Source: Verrucomicrobiia bacterium (GTDB taxonomy: Bacteria > Verrucomicrobiota > Verrucomicrobiia > Verrucomicrobiales > DEV007). Taken from it: a DNA stretch of 52,524 nt. Under the pieces are notes generated by a model, which saw only the letters and a list, made by a program, of their open reading frames with translations, was not told the DNA's origin and did not search any database. Shown piece by piece: positions 7,341-17,180 of the stretch. Made by a program: the position numbers and the translations under genes. The stretch is taken from positions 7,122-59,645 of the forward strand of contig JAGROX010000058.1 of assembly GCA_020440025.1 (NCBI GenBank). The letters run 5' to 3'. Numbering within the stretch: the stretch's first letter is position 1; each line of letters opens with the position of its first letter.

Positions 7341-9170
7341 TTGAATTCAACTCTGTTGTCACCCAAAGTAGGTTTCATCGAACCGCCCTCCCTCCATCCC
7401 AACCAGAAATTGGCTCCTCTTGTGGTACGTCTGCTGATTCTGCAGGCCGTCATCGGGGTTGCGGCGACAGCGATGCTGGTCTGGGAGCTGGGATGGCCTT
7501 TCACCACCGGTCACGCCCGCTTCGCGGAATGGTTTACCTGGGGATTGGTGCTCCTTGCCCTCGTGGTCGAAGCCGGCCTCGCCTGGCGGGATCGCTCACA
7601 ATCCACGCTGAAACGTTTCTTCATTCTTGGCGCGCTCATTGTTCTCGCGTTGGGACGATCGGGCCTGGAACGCCCTCTGCGTGACTGGTTGGGCGAACAT
7701 CTCGCGACCCGGAGCGCGGCCCTGATCGCTCTCGTCGTGGTCCAGGTTTCCCTCGTCGTTCCCTTCGGCCTTCGCTTACTGGGAATGACCCGATCCAGAT
7801 TTCTCCAAAAGGCCAAGCCAGGCGTGCTTTTCGTGGGAAGCTTTGCCGCTGCCATCGTGGTGGGAACGCTGATGCTGAAAACACCACAGGCGACCACAGA
7901 AGGAATCACCTGGCTCGATGCGTTATTTACCAGCACCAGCGCGATCTGTGTGACGGGATTGATCGTCGTCGATACCGAGACGGCATTCACATCTCAGGGG
8001 CAGGTGGTCATTCTACTCATGATCCAGGCCGGCGGGCTCGGTATCATGACGCTAACCTATTTCATGTCGCTGATCGTAGGTCAGGGCATCACGCTCCGGG
8101 ACAGCGCCAAGTTGAGGGAACTGTTCAGCGAGGACAACGTCGGCGCGATGGGGCATTTCGTGGCCCGAATTGTCGTCGTGACCCTTCTGATCGAAGCGCT
8201 GGGTGCGTTTTTCATCCATTGGTCGTGGGCCTCGCAACCGGCTCGACCCGGGCGAGAGGTGTTCGACGCGATCTTCCATTCTGCCTCCGCCTTTTGCAAC
8301 GCAGGCTTCTCAACTTTCTCGGACGGTCTCGCCGACCCGATCATTGCGAAAAATCGATCGCTGCAGGTGACCATCATGATGCTCATCATCGTGGGCGGGA
8401 TTGGCTTCGCCGTGTTGCACGATCTGCCTCCGCTGCTGGCCCGGGGAATCGCGAAACTGCTTCGAATTCCCTTCCGCCGTTCCCGTCGACTTTCCCAGAT
8501 CTACCTCCAGCAAAGCGTTCGATTGCACACACCACTGGCATTGCGAACGACGGCAATCCTGCTGCTGGGTGGCGCCGTGGTCTTTTTTCTCGCAGCCGAC
8601 TGGAATCTGTCGGGAGATCATCTGTGGGAAGCGGTATTCAACAGCGTCACCGCTCGGACCGCAGGCTTCAACATTGCCGACTTCGGCAGCTATTCGTTTG
8701 CCGCCGTCGTGCTGATGTGTTTTCTCATGTTCATTGGCGGAAGCCCGGGCGGCACCGCAGGAGGCGTGAAAACCACCACCTTTGCCGTGGCGGTCGGTGA
8801 ACTTGGCCGACTGATTCGTGGCCACCAGTCGCTGCAGATTCGCAATCGACGCATTCCCAAACCCATCGTCGAACGCTGTACCGCGACCATCGTGCTTTCG
8901 CTGCTCTGGGTGGCGCTGTCCATTCTGTTGCTCAGTTGGTCAAATCCCGAGCTAGATCCATCAGACATCATTTTCGAGTGCTTCAGCGCGTTCGGAACCG
9001 CTGGCCTTTCCCGCGGCATCACCGCTGACCTTGATACCTTCAGCAAGCTGGTGATCATTCTCAGCATGTTCGCCGGTCGTGTCGGCCTCCTCACGCTCGT
9101 GCTGACCATCGCAGGTGCCTCCGTACCTCGGCGCTACGAACTACCCGACGGCAACTTGCCACTGAACTGA
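7341..9170 (+). CDS. ktrB: Ktr/Trk-type potassium transporter, membrane subunit
   Basis: 609 residues from a TTG start at 7341; no better start is available before the first helices. It is polytopic, with the P-loop/filter regions of the TrkH/KtrB superfamily visible as TSTSAICVTGLIVVDT, FHSASAFCNAGFSTFSDG, SVTARTAGFNIADFG and CFSAFGTAGLSRGIT, each containing the selectivity-filter Gly, plus the GGSPGGTAGGVKTTTF signature. The N-terminus has four extra hydrophobic segments (about residues 28-150) beyond the KtrB core, as in longer KtrB-like proteins. The cytoplasmic regulator follows 54 nt downstream, giving a complete uptake system. Confidence 0.93.
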   Translation: MNSTLLSPKVGFIEPPSLHPNQKLAPLVVRLLILQAVIGVAATAMLVWELGWPFTTGHARFAEWFTWGLVLLALVVEAGLAWRDRSQSTLKRFFILGALIVLALGRSGLERPLRDWLGEHLATRSAALIALVVVQVSLVVPFGLRLLGMTRSRFLQKAKPGVLFVGSFAAAIVVGTLMLKTPQATTEGITWLDALFTSTSAICVTGLIVVDTETAFTSQGQVVILLMIQAGGLGIMTLTYFMSLIVGQGITLRDSAKLRELFSEDNVGAMGHFVARIVVVTLLIEALGAFFIHWSWASQPARPGREVFDAIFHSASAFCNAGFSTFSDGLADPIIAKNRSLQVTIMMLIIVGGIGFAVLHDLPPLLARGIAKLLRIPFRRSRRLSQIYLQQSVRLHTPLALRTTAILLLGGAVVFFLAADWNLSGDHLWEAVFNSVTARTAGFNIADFGSYSFAAVVLMCFLMFIGGSPGGTAGGVKTTTFAVAVGELGRLIRGHQSLQIRNRRIPKPIVERCTATIVLSLLWVALSILLLSWSNPELDPSDIIFECFSAFGTAGLSRGITADLDTFSKLVIILSMFAGRVGLLTLVLTIAGASVPRRYELPDGNLPLN

Positions 9171-9224
9171 AATGCCCCCACCCACTCGACCGTTTCTTGA
9201 TCTCCCCCAAAACCTAAAACGCTC

Positions 9225-9908
9225 ATGAAATTTGCCGTCATCGGACTCGGATACTTTGGATCAGCCCTGGTCCGCGAATTGGTTCACGATGGTCAGGAGG
9301 TGATCGCGATCGATTCCGATGTCGCCAATCTCCGGGACATCCAGGATCTCTCAGACCTTGCCGCCGAAGCGGACGGAACCGACATCGAAGCCCTGCGCCA
9401 ACTCGGCGTCGATGACGTCGACACCGCCATCGTCGCCATCGGGGAAGATTTCGAATCCAGCCTCATGATCACCGCCCATTGCCAGACTCTGGGAGTGAAA
9501 AAGATCTACACGCGGGTCATCAATGAGGTGCATGATCACATCCTCGGACTCATGCAGGTCACCGGAAAGATTCGGGCCGAGAAACTGGCCGCCACCTATT
9601 TCACCAGACAGCTCACCAACGAGGCCGTGATGCGTTACTTCGGTCTTGATGCCGATCACGGGATCGTCGAACTGGCACTACCCGAGAAGTTCGACGGCTC
9701 CTCCATCGCGGAGATGGAGATGAGAAAAAAATTCAAGCTCAACGTGGTCACCATCCGTCGCCCCAATCCGAAAGACTATTCATTCGATCGCGACGACGAG
9801 GGCTTCTCCGTCCTCGGGACTCCCGAACCGGAAACCAAGCTCAAGTCCGGAGACCGTCTCGTGGTGTTTGGACGGCTCAAGGACATCGATCGCTTCTGTG
9901 CCGGTTGA
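9225..9908 (+). CDS. ktrA: Potassium uptake regulator, RCK domain protein
   Basis: 227 residues from ATG 9225. The N-terminal RCK_N Rossmann domain shows the dinucleotide loop GLGYFGSAL (residues 7-15) and the acidic residue ending strand two (AIDSD), as expected for NAD(H)/ATP binding. A TrkA_C domain covers about residues 140-225. The size matches KtrA. It forms the gating ring beneath the membrane subunit encoded directly upstream and controls potassium flux in response to nucleotide. The gene ends a two-gene operon; the next gene converges. Confidence 0.94.
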   Translation: MKFAVIGLGYFGSALVRELVHDGQEVIAIDSDVANLRDIQDLSDLAAEADGTDIEALRQLGVDDVDTAIVAIGEDFESSLMITAHCQTLGVKKIYTRVINEVHDHILGLMQVTGKIRAEKLAATYFTRQLTNEAVMRYFGLDADHGIVELALPEKFDGSSIAEMEMRKKFKLNVVTIRRPNPKDYSFDRDDEGFSVLGTPEPETKLKSGDRLVVFGRLKDIDRFCAG

Positions 9909-10027
9909 GTGGACACGGCAGGCATGTTCACCTTCGGCGCCTCCGGCAAGACTTTCCGGATCCGCACCGAAAACCAGCCCGACATTTGATCCGATTCGAC
10001 CGTTGGCGAGAATGAGGGGAACGCGGA

Positions 10028-11077
10028 CTAGTTGCCGGAAATACGATTGGCATTGTCCAGATTGAGCCCCATCGTCTCAAACGATCCCGGCACCGAGCCC
10101 AAAATGGGAATCTTGACGAGACCGACGCCGATCTGAAAACCAAAGCTCTGATCTTGGAGCAACACACCGCTGACTCGCGAATTCACCGCAGGGGCAGGCA
10201 GAGTCATCCGACCGGCCAATGTCCCCAAGCGCGGATTGGCGCGAACTACCCACGGTACGGCACTCGAAGGAGTGATACGAACCAGCGAGTAGCCGTTCCG
10301 TAGGCTGAGCATTTCGGGTAGCAATGCCATCACTGGCGGAGCCAGAAAGCTCGCCAACACCCGGCGTGAGTCCAACCCCAGTGACAATGCCACTCCGTGG
10401 GCCGATGGCATCGGCACCCATTTACTCACATTGCCCGTGACTCCCAGAGGGGAACTCAGTCCGATACCGAGCGGGTAACTGCGGTCCCTTTCCCGGGCGA
10501 TCTTGCGCCATTGCAGGCCTGCCGTCTCGCTCTCGACAGAGCCACCGCGCCCCGGCATCCCAATGTCGCCGATGGTGATGATCCCGCCAAAAAAGGATTC
10601 GGTCTTGTCCGGATACGGCTGCACAAAGACGACCGACTGATTGGTCTGCGACAGGCAGAGCGTGGTGGCAAAACGCTGGCAATCTCCGAGAAAAACCAGA
10701 AGCGGCAGCTTCCCGCGACCATTGGCTGAGCCTCTGGCAAAGCCCGTGCCCGCTGGATCACTGACACGGTCTCCGGCCACATCATTTTCCAACGCCACCG
10801 TCACCGGCTGCCTCGGCATCCGCCCCGGCTTGGCCAAACGAAATCCCCGGAGCGTCTCCGGCCCATGACTGCCGGTGACGAGATCGGAATCTCGGTCGAT
10901 GATCATCTCGACCATGGTGGCGGGGTAGAGGGTTCCCACGGCAGGAAAATCGATGGTGACACTCTGCGAGTTCCCCACCGGGGGATTGGTATAGGCGCCT
11001 CGCTTCGCGCGTCGACGCTCTCCCTGCAGTTCCATCACTGCCGTGAAAATACCTGGCCTCGTGATCAGGAGATTCAC
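10028..11077 (-). CDS. C-terminal surface-protein module, probably a broken-off gene part
   Basis: 349 residues from GTG 11077, but the frame is open further up to a stop at 11150-11152 and the extra part reads IPYAYQGQFEALVEDASLPV, which continues the same beta-rich module. There is no signal peptide. The module pattern (YxGxxEALV, LLITRPGIFTAVMELQG, and the ending GFGFQIGVGLVKIP ... SFETMGLNLDN type) is what Verrucomicrobia place at the very C-terminus of large secreted proteins. The upstream beta-helix gene ends just 5-8 nt from where this frame opens. A frameshift or deletion that split one gene into two is the best reading; an independent cytoplasmic protein is unlikely. Confidence 0.6.
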   Translation of the reverse strand: MNLLITRPGIFTAVMELQGERRRAKRGAYTNPPVGNSQSVTIDFPAVGTLYPATMVEMIIDRDSDLVTGSHGPETLRGFRLAKPGRMPRQPVTVALENDVAGDRVSDPAGTGFARGSANGRGKLPLLVFLGDCQRFATTLCLSQTNQSVVFVQPYPDKTESFFGGIITIGDIGMPGRGGSVESETAGLQWRKIARERDRSYPLGIGLSSPLGVTGNVSKWVPMPSAHGVALSLGLDSRRVLASFLAPPVMALLPEMLSLRNGYSLVRITPSSAVPWVVRANPRLGTLAGRMTLPAPAVNSRVSGVLLQDQSFGFQIGVGLVKIPILGSVPGSFETMGLNLDNANRISGN

Positions 11078-11154
11078 TTTTCCTACCGGCAGGCTCGCGT
11101 CTTCGACTAGCGCTTCAAACTGCCCCTGGTAGGCATAGGGGATCCACCATCAGA

Positions 11155-12600
11155 TCAAAGCCGATACTCCTGAAGGTCGGTGAACCCGTTGCCGTCAGAA
11201 TCCGTATCCGCCGGCAGTCGCGTGATCGTAAACGTGAAAGACCTCGATTGACTGCCATCCTCCGACGTCACGTCCATCGTGATCACCGTCTCACCCAAGG
11301 CGACCGGCTGAGCGGCACTCGGATTTCCCGAGATCACCGGATCGCCACCTACCAGGATGCTGGTCGCACTATCAACCGCCGTGGGCGTGAGCGTCAGTTC
11401 CGTCACATCCGCGACGACCACCGCGGTATAACTGGTGGTCCCATTGTCAAAGCTCGGGGACAGCGTCCCGTCGCTCAGCGTCACACTGGTGAGATCCGCA
11501 TTGCTCGATTGCTGATACTCGAAAGCCCCGAGATCGGCGGTTCCACTGAGAGGAAATCCCCGCTGATCACTCGTGATCCCCGATCCCGTGCCGGCATTGA
11601 TGGCCGGACTTCCTCTCTGGAGAGCCATGGTCTGCGAGTAGCCGCCATTGTCTGCCAGCGCCACCAACAGAGGGTCTTCCGTGCTGAGGCTGCCCGATCC
11701 CGTGATGCTTCCGGAATTATTCAAGATGATCACATGATTGATCCCGATGAGAGTGAGATTGCCGCTATTTCTCACGTCTTTCGAGCCCGCAAACGGTGTC
11801 AAAGTACCCGCTACCAGGCAGCGATCCAGCGTCAGGATGCCAGACGACACCCCCGAAATGCCTCCCGCCGCGTTCTCGGCAAAATTGTCCGAGACCGTGC
11901 AATGGACCAGCGTGGTCGTGGCCTGATTGTAGATCGCTCCTCCATTGGTGGAATTCAGCGCCGAGTTGCCGGTGAAGGTGCACTGAGTCAGGACGGCCAC
12001 CCCGTCGGAACTGTTGAAACCATTCGCGAAAGCACCTCCGTTGTCTGATGCCGAATTGCCGGTGAAGGTACAACGATCAATGGTAACGCCATGGCCATTT
12101 GCACAGATTGCCCCGCCTCTACCCGATGCCGTGTTTCCTGAGAACACGCAGTCGGTCATCTCCAGGGAACCATTATTGACCAAGATCGCGCCGCCATTCC
12201 CGCTGAACAGCGCCCCAGTTCCACTGCCTCCAGTCAGCGTGAGATGTTTCAAGACCGCCGCCGTGCCATAAGCGCTACTCGTGACCACTGCAAAGATCCG
12301 GTTGGTGCCCGTCCCGCCATCCAGGGTGATCCCGTCTGCGAGTCCGCTGGCATCGATGATCACCCCATCCTGATCATCGATCACGATCTCGGAATTCACC
12401 AGGATCGTTCCGGCATTCAGACCTCCATCGAAAACGATCGTGTCCTCACCCGCCAGCGCCGCCGCATCGATCACCGCCTGACGCAGCGAGCCCGCTCCGG
12501 TGTCGGCGACCGTTTCCACCGTGAAAGTAATCGCCTGCGTGGCGGTGATCCCCGCGCCGAAGCTCAGGAAAAGGGCGAGTAAAATGCCGTTGGTTTTCAT
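11155..12600 (-). CDS. Secreted right-handed beta-helix protein with cadherin-like domain
   Basis: 481 residues from ATG 12600. The frame stays open to 12945 but only ATG 12600 gives a signal peptide (MKTNGILLALFLSFGAG ... ATQA). The mature part starts with FTVETVADTGAGSLRQAV, the GSLRQAI-type entry to polymorphic-membrane-protein-like beta-helices, followed by repeated GNGGAI, GNTASGRGGAI and GNSASDNGGAF rungs (about residues 110-270). Residues about 370-460 form a cadherin-like beta-sandwich (LSPSFDNGTTSYTAVV). The tail DTDSDGNGFTDLQEYRL is a calcium-binding, dockerin-like motif at which the frame stops abruptly. It is probably attached to the cell surface or secreted. The next gene downstream looks like its lost C-terminus. 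Confidence 0.85.
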   Translation of the reverse strand: MKTNGILLALFLSFGAGITATQAITFTVETVADTGAGSLRQAVIDAAALAGEDTIVFDGGLNAGTILVNSEIVIDDQDGVIIDASGLADGITLDGGTGTNRIFAVVTSSAYGTAAVLKHLTLTGGSGTGALFSGNGGAILVNNGSLEMTDCVFSGNTASGRGGAICANGHGVTIDRCTFTGNSASDNGGAFANGFNSSDGVAVLTQCTFTGNSALNSTNGGAIYNQATTTLVHCTVSDNFAENAAGGISGVSSGILTLDRCLVAGTLTPFAGSKDVRNSGNLTLIGINHVIILNNSGSITGSGSLSTEDPLLVALADNGGYSQTMALQRGSPAINAGTGSGITSDQRGFPLSGTADLGAFEYQQSSNADLTSVTLSDGTLSPSFDNGTTSYTAVVVADVTELTLTPTAVDSATSILVGGDPVISGNPSAAQPVALGETVITMDVTSEDGSQSRSFTFTITRLPADTDSDGNGFTDLQEYRL

Positions 12601-13007
12601 GGATGTCAGTATTCTTGGGAGACCTTGTGCAGACCGAGTGAGAGACACGCCCCGATCGCGTGGACGCCTCGAAAGACCAAAGCCACACCCGCCGGATTGA
12701 TCACGCCGCCGAAATGGCGAGGCATGAAAAAGCTCCAGAATGAACCAGGGATCGATCGGTGAGATAGGATGGTCGAGAAGTCCCGAAGCACCCCAACAAG
12801 GGTAAAATCGTAAGTTCGCGACCGCCTCACCGAGATCCCGATACTGGCAAGCCCTAACAGCAGACCATCCCCTCGGAGAGAAAGCGAATCTTATCTTCAG
12901 AATCGACGTCAGGACCTTCTGGCAATTCCCCAATCCCGCAGCCACTCACCTTTGATCCAACATTTCTCGATACTTTACCAAAGTGACTCGCCCCACAAGA
13001 AACCACC
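12601..13007. other. Non-coding gap
   Basis: 407 nt between the end of the DUF1501 gene and the beta-helix start. The beta-helix frame stays open through most of it but the translation is Arg/Cys-rich and lacks a signal peptide, so it is leader DNA. I see no convincing promoter, hairpin or repeat. Confidence 0.5.
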
Positions 13008-14435
13008 TCAGGCGAGAATCGCAGTCGCCACTTCTCCGGAGGTCTCGGTGAGACGGAAATTGCGGCCGCCATATTGGTAGGTCAGTCGCTTGTGATCGAG
13101 TCCGAGCAAATGCATCACGGTGGCGTGCCAGTCGTGGATGTGCATGGGATTTTCCATCGCCTCGTAGCCGATCTCGTCGGTGGCCCCGTAGTTGATTCCT
13201 CCTTTGACACCGCCCCCGGCCATCCATAGGGAGAAGCCCTTGTGATTGTGATCCCGCCCGTCGATTCCAGGGGCGTAGGGAGTGCGCCCAAACTCCCCGC
13301 CCCAGATGACCAAAGTGTCTTTCAGCAGGCCCCGTCGTTTCAGGTCGGCCAACAAGGCACCGACCGCGCGATCAACCGATTCGCAGGACTTTTTCAGATT
13401 CGCGGTAAGCAACGCGTGATGATCCCAACCTTCCGGCGAAGCGATTTCGACAAAGCGCACGCCTTCCTCGACCAAACGGCGACTGAGCAAGCACTGGCGG
13501 GCGAAAATGTCATTGCCCCCCCCGATGCCATAGAGTGCCAGCGTTTCCGGTGATTCGGTGCCGAGGTCCAAGACTCCGGGAACCTCGCTCTGCATGCGGA
13601 AGGCGAGTTCGAAAGACTCGATCATCCCTTCGACTTCCGGTTGATGCGGATCGCGCCGCAACCGGGCCTGATTCAAGCCGCGGATCAGATCCAATTGCCG
13701 CCGCTGCTCGGCTGCCGAAAGATGGGCATTGGCAATGTTCTTCATCGGCGGTCCCGGGGCTTCCTGCTGTTTCAAAAGCGCCGCGTAGAGAGCCGGCAAC
13801 TGACTTCCCCCCAGTCGGGTGCCTTGGCAGATACTGGGCAGAAAGGCACTGCCATAGTTCCGGGCACCGCCATCGCCCGCCGGTGGATTCAAGGTCACGA
13901 AGCCAGGAAGATTCTCGTTCTCACTTCCCAGACCGTAGACCGACCAGGCGCCCATGGATGGCCGGACGAACTGAAAGCTGCCGGTATGCATCTGCACGAA
14001 GGCTGGCGAATGGTTCGGCACATCGGTGTGCATGGAATTGATCACGCAGAGATCGTCGGCATGCTCGCCGATGTGGGGCAGCAGACTGGACAGGCGAAGC
14101 CCGGACTTTCCATAGCGAGCGAAAGGATGCGCGGGTCCGAGCAGTTTCGCACCGAAGGAATCGCGGCCCACACTCGCGGTTTTGCCGCTGTTTTTCTCCA
14201 ACTCCGGCTTGTAGTCCAACAGATCGACATGCGACGGACCACCCCGCATGGTCAGCATGATGACATGCTTGGCGCGCGCCGGGAAATGCGTCGACTTGGG
14301 AACCAATCCGCTCGATACCGATTCATTCGCGCGACCGCTTCGTGCCGCCAAAGCAGAAAACGCCAGCCAGCCCAGGCCCATCGATGAGCTGCGCAATGCC
14401 TCGCGGCGGGTGAAAGAGGAAAGTTCAGTTTTCAT
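13008..14435 (-). CDS. DUF1501 protein (alkaline-phosphatase-fold, exported)
   Basis: 475 residues from ATG 14435, two bases after the stop of the preceding gene; a TTG two codons earlier is a poorer start. The N-terminus FTRREALRSSSMGLGWLAF is a twin-arginine-type signal. DUF1501 hallmarks are present: [69 protein letters not shown] and GRDHNHKGFSLWMAGGG, the metal-site Asp/His residues of an alkaline-phosphatase/sulfatase fold. No phosphatase or sulfatase nucleophile is apparent. It is always paired with PSCyt1/DUF1549 proteins, here encoded immediately upstream. The biological substrate of these pairs is not established. Confidence 0.93.
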   Translation of the reverse strand: MKTELSSFTRREALRSSSMGLGWLAFSALAARSGRANESVSSGLVPKSTHFPARAKHVIMLTMRGGPSHVDLLDYKPELEKNSGKTASVGRDSFGAKLLGPAHPFARYGKSGLRLSSLLPHIGEHADDLCVINSMHTDVPNHSPAFVQMHTGSFQFVRPSMGAWSVYGLGSENENLPGFVTLNPPAGDGGARNYGSAFLPSICQGTRLGGSQLPALYAALLKQQEAPGPPMKNIANAHLSAAEQRRQLDLIRGLNQARLRRDPHQPEVEGMIESFELAFRMQSEVPGVLDLGTESPETLALYGIGGGNDIFARQCLLSRRLVEEGVRFVEIASPEGWDHHALLTANLKKSCESVDRAVGALLADLKRRGLLKDTLVIWGGEFGRTPYAPGIDGRDHNHKGFSLWMAGGGVKGGINYGATDEIGYEAMENPMHIHDWHATVMHLLGLDHKRLTYQYGGRNFRLTETSGEVATAILA

Positions 14436-14437
14436 GA

Positions 14438-16903
14438 TCAATCAGCAATGCGGAAATCAGCACTGGCCAGCAGGGCTTGGCAAAAGGCGATCAGGCGCGG
14501 CTCTCGAGAGGTGGCGTCGACTCCTTCAAAATAACCATTCACCAGCCGAGTTTCCTCGTCATCGGGCAGCCGGTTGAAACACAACTCATAGGCCCGCTTG
14601 ATCTGCGCACCCGGCGTATCGGCCTCGGTCGAGATTCGCCGGGCCAGCCCCTCGGCCCGAGCCCTAACAAAGTCGCTGTTCATCAGATAGAGCGCCTGAG
14701 GCGGCACATTGGTCGCGTCCCGACTTCCGGTGACCAGACTGGGCTCGGCAAAATCGAACAGCTTCAACACGTCGGGCAACTGATCGCGCAACACCGGCAG
14801 ATAGACGGCACGATGGAGCGAGCCATCGAGATCGTTGGGCAGGGCCTTGTTGAAACCGATCATGCCGACCGATTGACGATCCAATTCCGCCACCAACGAT
14901 CCCGGTCGCGGCGAACGATCTAGCTCACCAGACACAGCCAACATCGCGTCTCGGATGGCCTCGGCATCGAGACGTTGTTTTGGCATCCGCCACAGCAGCT
15001 CGTTGTCGGGATCTTTTTCGAAACAGTCACCCCTCCAGTCAGAGGCCTGTCGATAAGTCCGGGACAGCACCAACTCCCGCACCAGGGCTTTCACTGACCA
15101 TCCATTTTGCTGAAACTTCACCGCCAGAGAATCGAGCAGCGCCGGATGACTGGGCTTCGCTCCCGTATGCCCGAAATCGTCCACCGTCGCCACCAGACCG
15201 GCCCCAAACAAGTGGCTCCAGACGCGATTCACCATCACCCGGGCCGTCAGCGGATGGCGGGAATCGGTCACCCACTGGGCCAGCTGAAGCCGACCACTCG
15301 CCTCGGCGTCCGACACGCCCTCATGATCGATCCCAAAGATCGTGGGCACGCCGCGCGGCACCGTCTCAGCCGGGTGAGAAATCTCCCCGCGCTCATATCG
15401 GGGTGAATCGATCTTCTGCTCCGCCTCCTGCACCCCCATGCATAGAGGCAGCGCATTGCCGGCTTCATCGACCGTGTCCAGCTGTCCGACGATGGGCCCC
15501 CGAGACCAGATGATCCGCAGCGCATTGCCCAGCATCTCATTGAAACTCTTCTGGAGATCGACACCCTCAGCACGCGCCTTCTCCGCTTCGGCTCGGGCCG
15601 CCACTTCCTCCGCATTCAGCTTGGCCAGCCGTTCATGCAAGGTTTCCAGCTCTTTCTTGGTGATCGAACGATTCGGGATAAGCTGCCCCGGCAGCGACGG
15701 CAGTCGGACCAGTTTACTCCCCTGACTACTCTCGGAATCCACCCAAGTGCCGAATCGCGTCTCGGTGCTTTTGAAAATACCCGCCAGCGCATAGTAGTCC
15801 GTCATCGCAAACGGCTCGGACTTGTGATCATGACACCGGGCACAGGCTAGTGAACTCGCCAGCATGGCGCGGGAAAACGCGTCGATCTGTTCGTCGGCGA
15901 CATCGGCCGCAAACTGCACCTGATTGCCCTCGGTGAGCCCCTTGGGGCCAAAGGCCAGAAAGCCCGTCGCGATCAGTTGACGGGCGCGCTGAGCCTCCGA
16001 ATCAGCCGGAAGCAGATCACCCGCCAGTTGTTCCAGGAGAAAGCGGTCATAGGGCAGGTCGTCATTGAACGCATCAATCACATAGTCGCGATACCGCCAG
16101 GCGTGAGGATAGGTCACGTTGGCCTCCTTGCCGTTTGACTCGGCAAATCGGGCCACATCCAGCCAGTGACGGCCCCAGCGCACTCCGAAACCATCCGACG
16201 CCAGCATTTCATCGACCACCCCCTCAAGTCGATCCAGCGTGAACCCCGCCGCCATCTCCGGCGATGGCGGCAGCCCTGTCAGATCAAAACTGAGTCGGCG
16301 CAGGAGCGTCACTGCATCCGCATCCGGCGAAGGAGCGAGCCCTTGAGACTCCAGTTTGGCGAGCACGAAATGATCCATCTCCGAGATCGGCCAATCGTTG
16401 GCCTTCACCGTCGGCAGCGCGGAAGGCTCCGGTGCCCGATAGCTCCAGTGCTGCTTGCGGCTCTCCAGATCCCCCGCCGCGCTCGCCACACTGTCGGTTG
16501 GTTCGCGGGGATCGATGGCACCGCCCGCAATCCAGGTTTCGAAATCGGCGATGACCCGATCTGCCAGTTTCGGTTTCCGCGGCGGCATTTCCAGATCCGG
16601 ATCGTCCCGTCGCATCGCCGTGTAGAGCAAACTCTCACCCGGTTTCCCCGGTACCACTGCCGGACCCGAATCTCCACCCCGCAACAACGCCTCTCGATCG
16701 TCGACCCGCAAACCGCCTTTGGACTTTCCTTCTTTGATCGAGTGACAGCCATAGCAATGTTCCGCCAGCGCGGGACGGATGCGGCTTTCAAAAAACGCGA
16801 CAGCCTCCTTGTCTTCCGCTGCCGCAATATCCCCGCCCAACAGCCAGCCTGCGCCCAAGGTCAACAGGCAGCGGCAGGTCATGGAGAAAAAATGCGTGTT
16901 CAT
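14438..16903 (-). CDS. Planctomycete-type cytochrome c protein, PSCyt1/DUF1549/DUF1553
   Basis: 821 residues from ATG 16903 (a TTG at 16915 is less likely). Signal peptide, then a PSCyt1 c-type heme motif CYGCH at residues 50-54. DUF1549 follows with RRLSFDLTGLPPSPE and [16 protein letters not shown], a second CARCH motif with HDHKSEP (the family's conserved second heme-like site), then DUF1553 with VNRVWSHLFGAGLVATVDDFG and LVRELVLSRTYR and [12 protein letters not shown]. Periplasmic. Its stop abuts the DUF1501 start (2-nt gap), so the two are cotranscribed. It lacks the golvesin-like insert of the second copy at 24481. Confidence 0.95.
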   Translation of the reverse strand: MNTHFFSMTCRCLLTLGAGWLLGGDIAAAEDKEAVAFFESRIRPALAEHCYGCHSIKEGKSKGGLRVDDREALLRGGDSGPAVVPGKPGESLLYTAMRRDDPDLEMPPRKPKLADRVIADFETWIAGGAIDPREPTDSVASAAGDLESRKQHWSYRAPEPSALPTVKANDWPISEMDHFVLAKLESQGLAPSPDADAVTLLRRLSFDLTGLPPSPEMAAGFTLDRLEGVVDEMLASDGFGVRWGRHWLDVARFAESNGKEANVTYPHAWRYRDYVIDAFNDDLPYDRFLLEQLAGDLLPADSEAQRARQLIATGFLAFGPKGLTEGNQVQFAADVADEQIDAFSRAMLASSLACARCHDHKSEPFAMTDYYALAGIFKSTETRFGTWVDSESSQGSKLVRLPSLPGQLIPNRSITKKELETLHERLAKLNAEEVAARAEAEKARAEGVDLQKSFNEMLGNALRIIWSRGPIVGQLDTVDEAGNALPLCMGVQEAEQKIDSPRYERGEISHPAETVPRGVPTIFGIDHEGVSDAEASGRLQLAQWVTDSRHPLTARVMVNRVWSHLFGAGLVATVDDFGHTGAKPSHPALLDSLAVKFQQNGWSVKALVRELVLSRTYRQASDWRGDCFEKDPDNELLWRMPKQRLDAEAIRDAMLAVSGELDRSPRPGSLVAELDRQSVGMIGFNKALPNDLDGSLHRAVYLPVLRDQLPDVLKLFDFAEPSLVTGSRDATNVPPQALYLMNSDFVRARAEGLARRISTEADTPGAQIKRAYELCFNRLPDDEETRLVNGYFEGVDATSREPRLIAFCQALLASADFRIAD

Positions 16904-17085
16904 GACATGAGCCAAAAAAAATCCCTCAACCTCTCACGTTCCCGGCCATCATTTCCAGAGAAGCGCTGGAACCAGCTACATTCATCACAACGAAGCCGGT
17001 CGCCGTGCCCATCGGATGCTCCAAAGACTACCGTCTCTCGATCACGAAATCAATCTTACCGTTATAGAGGTAACCCCAAGAACCT

Positions 17086-17135
17086 AAACGCCAGATCATC
17101 CGTCCTCTGGAGTTCAAGGGCCTGGGCTTCCTACC
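17086..17135 (+). repeat. Dispersed intergenic repeat, diverged copy
   Basis: AAACGCCAGATCATCCG followed by a TTCAAGGGCCTGGG core and CCTACC aligns along its whole length with the copy at 45035-45084, which starts AAACGCCAGGTCATCCG. This copy differs in the central hairpin part. Confidence 0.5.
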
Positions 17136-17149
17136 GACCTCTGGTCCAG

Positions 17150-17180
17150 CCCCCCCTATTTCACCCTTTCCCCTTTCCCC
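17150..17180 (-). other. Potential G-quadruplex motif
   Basis: The minus strand reads GGGG-AAA-GGGG-AAA-GGG-TGAAATA-GGGGGGG, four G-runs with loops of 3, 3 and 7 nt. This meets the standard G3+N1-7 rule. It lies 36 nt before the start codon at 17217, on the template strand. Confidence 0.5.

Noticed and set aside
12601-12945. N-terminal extension of the beta-helix gene
   Set aside because: The extended part has Cys/Arg/Trp-rich composition, no signal peptide, and ATG 12600 begins a clean one.
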